Below, in pieces: positions 61,466-64,000 of a stretch of 64,000 nt of DNA (the first letter of the stretch is position 1; each line of letters starts with the position of its first letter). Origin of the DNA: CBDFKU01 sp965248975 (GTDB lineage Bacteria; Chloroflexota; Dehalococcoidia; Lucifugimonadales; JAGWBF01); assembly GCA_965248975.1 (NCBI GenBank), contig CBDFKU010000014.1, forward strand, positions 124,001-188,000, in the 5' to 3' direction. The notes beneath the pieces were generated by a model. The model was given only the letters and a program-made list of their open reading frames with translations. It searched no databases and was not told where the DNA came from. A program made the position numbers and the translations under genes.

Positions 61466-62860
61466 CTATTCCTCCCTTATTACCGCCGGGACCGTTCTCC
61501 GGCCAATCTGGATCTCTTCCCTCAGTATCTCGCCCTCCTTGATGTCGTACAGAGGGATCAAGGGGAACACCTTGGCGAAGAGAAGCATCAGCATCGAAAC
61601 CATGGCGAAGGTGCCGATCACTATTACCACCTCGACAGCACTGGGCGCGTAGGTGTACCAGGCGAAGTTCAGGGTCTGCTTCTGCGCCAACCCCGGCACG
61701 ATTATGAGGAACCGTTCCAGCCACATCCCGATGTTGACCGAGACGCAGGCCACTATCATCAGCGCGGGATTGCGTCTGACGCTCTTGAACAGCCACATGG
61801 TCACCGGAATGAAGTACGTGGTGCCGACAAAGGTCAGGAACCACCAGTTCCAGGGTGCCTGGTCCGTAAGGAAGTTCTTGACGCTTATCTCGTCCGCCTC
61901 CAGGCCGTAAAGGCCGAACAGGAACTCCATGACGAAGAAGAAGAACCAGCCGGTAGCCACCACGATGAGCAGCCTTCCCAGGGCGTCGAAGTGCTCGGGG
62001 CGGATGTAGTCCTTCCAGCCGAACATCCACCGCATGATGGCCATGACGATTACCACGGCGGCCACACCGGAGTGTACGGCGCCGATGACGAAGTAAGGCG
62101 GGAATATGGTGGAGTGCCAGCTCTTCACCGAGACGACCATGGAAAAGTCGAAGGAAACGATGCTGTGCACCGAGACGAACACCGGCAGGATCAGGGCCGA
62201 GAGCAATATTCCGGCGATGATCTGCAGCTTCCACTGCCGAGGGTTGCCCTTCCAGCCCAGGCACAGGACCGAGTAGATCTTCCGACGCGTGCCTGTGGAG
62301 GTGTCTCGGATCACCGCCAGGTCGGGCAGCAGCGCGATGTAAACGAACAGGATGCTGGAGGTGAGGTAGGTGAACACGGCGCTGGGGTCCCAGATCAGGG
62401 CCGAGCGGACGTTGGGGTATACACCCCGGGCCCAGTCGTAAGGGAAAACCCAGTAGAACAGCCTCCATGGCCGGCCGGCGTGGATCAGGGGCATCATCAT
62501 GGCCGTCATCAGGGAGAACACCGTGAGGACCTCGGCAGCCCTGGTGGCGGGCCTGCGCCACTCCGCCTTGGACAGCCGCAGAATGGCCGACAGCATCACC
62601 CCGGCGTGGCTGATCCCGATCCAGAAGACGAAGTTGGTGATGAAGAAGCCCCACATCACCGGACGGTTCAGTCCCGTTACCCCTATGCCCTGGTTGAACA
62701 TATAGCCCGCGGCGGCCATCGCTCCGAGCACGATCAGGCCCAGCGCGGCTACCAGCCCCCAGTACCACAGCTGATTCTCGAACAGCGGGCGCAGCAGGTT
62801 CCGGTTTATTTCCCTGTCGCTAAGGGGTCTACCTTCCTGCATCTCTCTCCACTCCCTCAC
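61466..62860 (-). CDS. NrfD/PsrC-like quinol-oxidising membrane subunit (ActC-like)
   Basis: 464 residues with about ten TM helices. NITRHPVMWG-like region is replaced by LNRPVMWGFFITNFVFWIGI; conserved ISHAGVMLSAIL, SVHSIVSFDFSMVVSVKSW and FGWKDYIRPEHFDALGRLLI match ActC-type quinol-binding subunits. It carries no cofactor motif and forms the membrane part below the iron-sulfur subunit. Followed by actD after 46 bases. Confidence 0.9.
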   Translation of the reverse strand: MREWREMQEGRPLSDREINRNLLRPLFENQLWYWGLVAALGLIVLGAMAAAGYMFNQGIGVTGLNRPVMWGFFITNFVFWIGISHAGVMLSAILRLSKAEWRRPATRAAEVLTVFSLMTAMMMPLIHAGRPWRLFYWVFPYDWARGVYPNVRSALIWDPSAVFTYLTSSILFVYIALLPDLAVIRDTSTGTRRKIYSVLCLGWKGNPRQWKLQIIAGILLSALILPVFVSVHSIVSFDFSMVVSVKSWHSTIFPPYFVIGAVHSGVAAVVIVMAIMRWMFGWKDYIRPEHFDALGRLLIVVATGWFFFFVMEFLFGLYGLEADEISVKNFLTDQAPWNWWFLTFVGTTYFIPVTMWLFKSVRRNPALMIVACVSVNIGMWLERFLIIVPGLAQKQTLNFAWYTYAPSAVEVVIVIGTFAMVSMLMLLFAKVFPLIPLYDIKEGEILREEIQIGRRTVPAVIREE

Positions 62861-62891
62861 CCCGTCTCAGCGGGTCGGGCGAGGGATTTGA

Positions 62892-64000
62892 TTACTCGGG
62901 CTTACCCAGGACCATGTACTTTCCCTTCATGAAGGGCTTGACCAGCACGTAGAGCAGGCCCTCTTTGACCTCCCACATGGACATCGCCGGCACGATCTTG
63001 GTCCCCAGAAGGAAGATAAAGGCGATGGCGCCAAGGCCGCCCAGGATCAGGAACACGTCCCATACGTCGGGGGTCACCGGCAGTAGCTGGGCGGGAATAT
63101 TGCCGGCTTCGGCCTCGAAGTCGGCGATGGTGTGGGCGCCGATGTCCTTTATGTTGAAGGCTGGCACGTAGAGCCGGACCATCATGAAGAAGGTTCCGAT
63201 TAAAACCGAGGCTCCGGCGATGGTGGGGCCGACGATGCTCCTCCGCACCCCGTTCCAGATCAGCAGGAAGAAGGGGATGAGGAAGCTGAAGAACATGTTC
63301 AGCCAGAAGGCCGTGCGGTATGACTCGGACATTATCAGCCGTATGACGCTCTGCTCGGTGGGCTCGCGACCGTACCAGAAGGTCATGAACTCGGAGAACC
63401 AGAAGTAGCCCCACAGCAGGGTGAGGCCCAGCAGCACCTTGGCGAAGGACCAGAAGGGATCCAGGCCGATGTAGTCCCGGTACCCTCCCCAGGTGCGCAT
63501 AATGAACATGGTCACTATGACCATTCCGCCCGCGGCCTGCAGCCCGGTAAGGGCATGGTGGGGTGCGAAGATGGAGTCCTTCCAGCCCGGGACCAGGCTG
63601 AGGGCATAGTCCAGGCTGATGAGCACGTGTACCAGCACCAGCAGCATGAAGTAGAAGGCCCCCAACACCGCCAGGGAAGCCTTCTGCATAGTCCAGTCAC
63701 GCTTGGAGCCCTGCCATCCTCTGGCCAACCACAGCATCAGGCCGGCTCGCCAGCCCGATCCCCGCTGGCCCACGGCGACCAGGTCCGGGCGGGCCGAGAC
63801 CCACAGGATGGCCAGGCCGCAGACGAACAGGCCCACAACGGCCAGGGTGTCCCACCACAGAGGCGCCCCTATGGGCACCTCGAACCAGACGGTGCGGCGG
63901 TCCACCCCCACTTCCAGGATCCCATCGCCGTTCAGGTCGATCCCGGGCATCAGGAAGATGAGGGGAATGAACCAGAGCACGTTGAGGACGCCCACCAGGG
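62892..64000 (-). CDS. Second NrfD/PsrC-like membrane subunit (ActF-like), 5' end beyond window
   Basis: At least 367 residues with about nine TM helices; the frame is open to the window edge. Segments similar to the adjacent ActC-like protein are VLISLDYALSLVPGWKDSIF, WGGYRDYIGLDPFWSFAKVL and LLWGYFWFSEFMTFWYGREP. It is a second quinol-side membrane subunit, as ActF is in described complexes, though here it precedes ActC. The iron-sulfur and multihaem subunits probably lie further upstream. Confidence 0.85.
   Translation of the reverse strand, partial: LVGVLNVLWFIPLIFLMPGIDLNGDGILEVGVDRRTVWFEVPIGAPLWWDTLAVVGLFVCGLAILWVSARPDLVAVGQRGSGWRAGLMLWLARGWQGSKRDWTMQKASLAVLGAFYFMLLVLVHVLISLDYALSLVPGWKDSIFAPHHALTGLQAAGGMVIVTMFIMRTWGGYRDYIGLDPFWSFAKVLLGLTLLWGYFWFSEFMTFWYGREPTEQSVIRLIMSESYRTAFWLNMFFSFLIPFFLLIWNGVRRSIVGPTIAGASVLIGTFFMMVRLYVPAFNIKDIGAHTIADFEAEAGNIPAQLLPVTPDVWDVFLILGGLGAIAFIFLLGTKIVPAMSMWEVKEGLLYVLVKPFMKGKYMVLGKPE

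Overview
The window is about 60 percent GC. Gene content suggests an uncultivated Chloroflexota bacterium of the Dehalococcoidia/SAR202 type: luciferase-like monooxygenases, a SUF cluster with SufU-type scaffolds, an alternative complex III cluster beside Ccm cytochrome maturation genes, a thiolase paired with a DUF35 protein, and peptide ABC transporter parts. The taxonomic placement is inference from gene content only.

Layout. 1-5.4 kb (minus strand): truncated amidase with a GatC/AtzG-like partner, lepA and two peptide-ABC ATPases. 5.5-7 kb: tRNA-Leu(TAG) and tRNA-Lys(CTT) behind tandem promoters, then a luciferase-like oxidoreductase. 7-16.3 kb: radC-rsmI-queG, an EVE protein, an alpha/beta hydrolase, cobalamin-dependent metH, hicBA and an NTF2-fold protein. 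16.3-17.5 kb: four unrecognised small genes of lower GC. 17.5-29.9 kb: ppdK, an aldo/keto reductase, DUF1802, a broken geranylgeranyl-reductase-like gene, two Uma2 genes, a LysR regulator, tatD, a YbhN-like membrane protein overlapping a peptide-binding lipoprotein, and a GrpB protein. 30-36 kb: sufB-C-D-S-U with a second sufU beyond a terminator. 36-39.8 kb: an HMG-CoA-lyase-like enzyme, a TIR/beta-helix protein and an arylmalonate-decarboxylase-like enzyme.

39.9-51.0 kb is an integrated element of about 11 kb in the 3' half of tRNA-Leu(TAA). It has a 57-bp direct repeat at both ends, paired repeats just inside each end that could be integrase arm sites, and a tyrosine integrase next to the intact tRNA. 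Inside are a broken DUF2075 nuclease/helicase gene, two small genes, an IS3 element carrying two almost identical IS110 copies, part of a second IS3 copy, a truncated methyltransferase, a luciferase-like oxidoreductase and an amidohydrolase fragment. The integrase has lost its N-terminus at a junction with the amidohydrolase fragment, so the element is probably immobile.

The most informative signal is in the IS110 copies. Their 197-bp left non-coding end can fold into two internal loops whose sequences match the observed target and donor sites, as expected for a bridge RNA. The joined ends would also form a promoter pointing into this RNA.

51-64 kb (minus strand): tRNA-Leu(TAA), tRNA-Cys and tRNA-Leu(GAG), a TfoX-N protein, a DUF35/thiolase pair, a ROK kinase, a TlpA-type thioredoxin with a cytochrome-maturation cluster, and alternative complex III genes (two NrfD-like subunits, DUF3341, diheme cytochrome c) running off the right edge.
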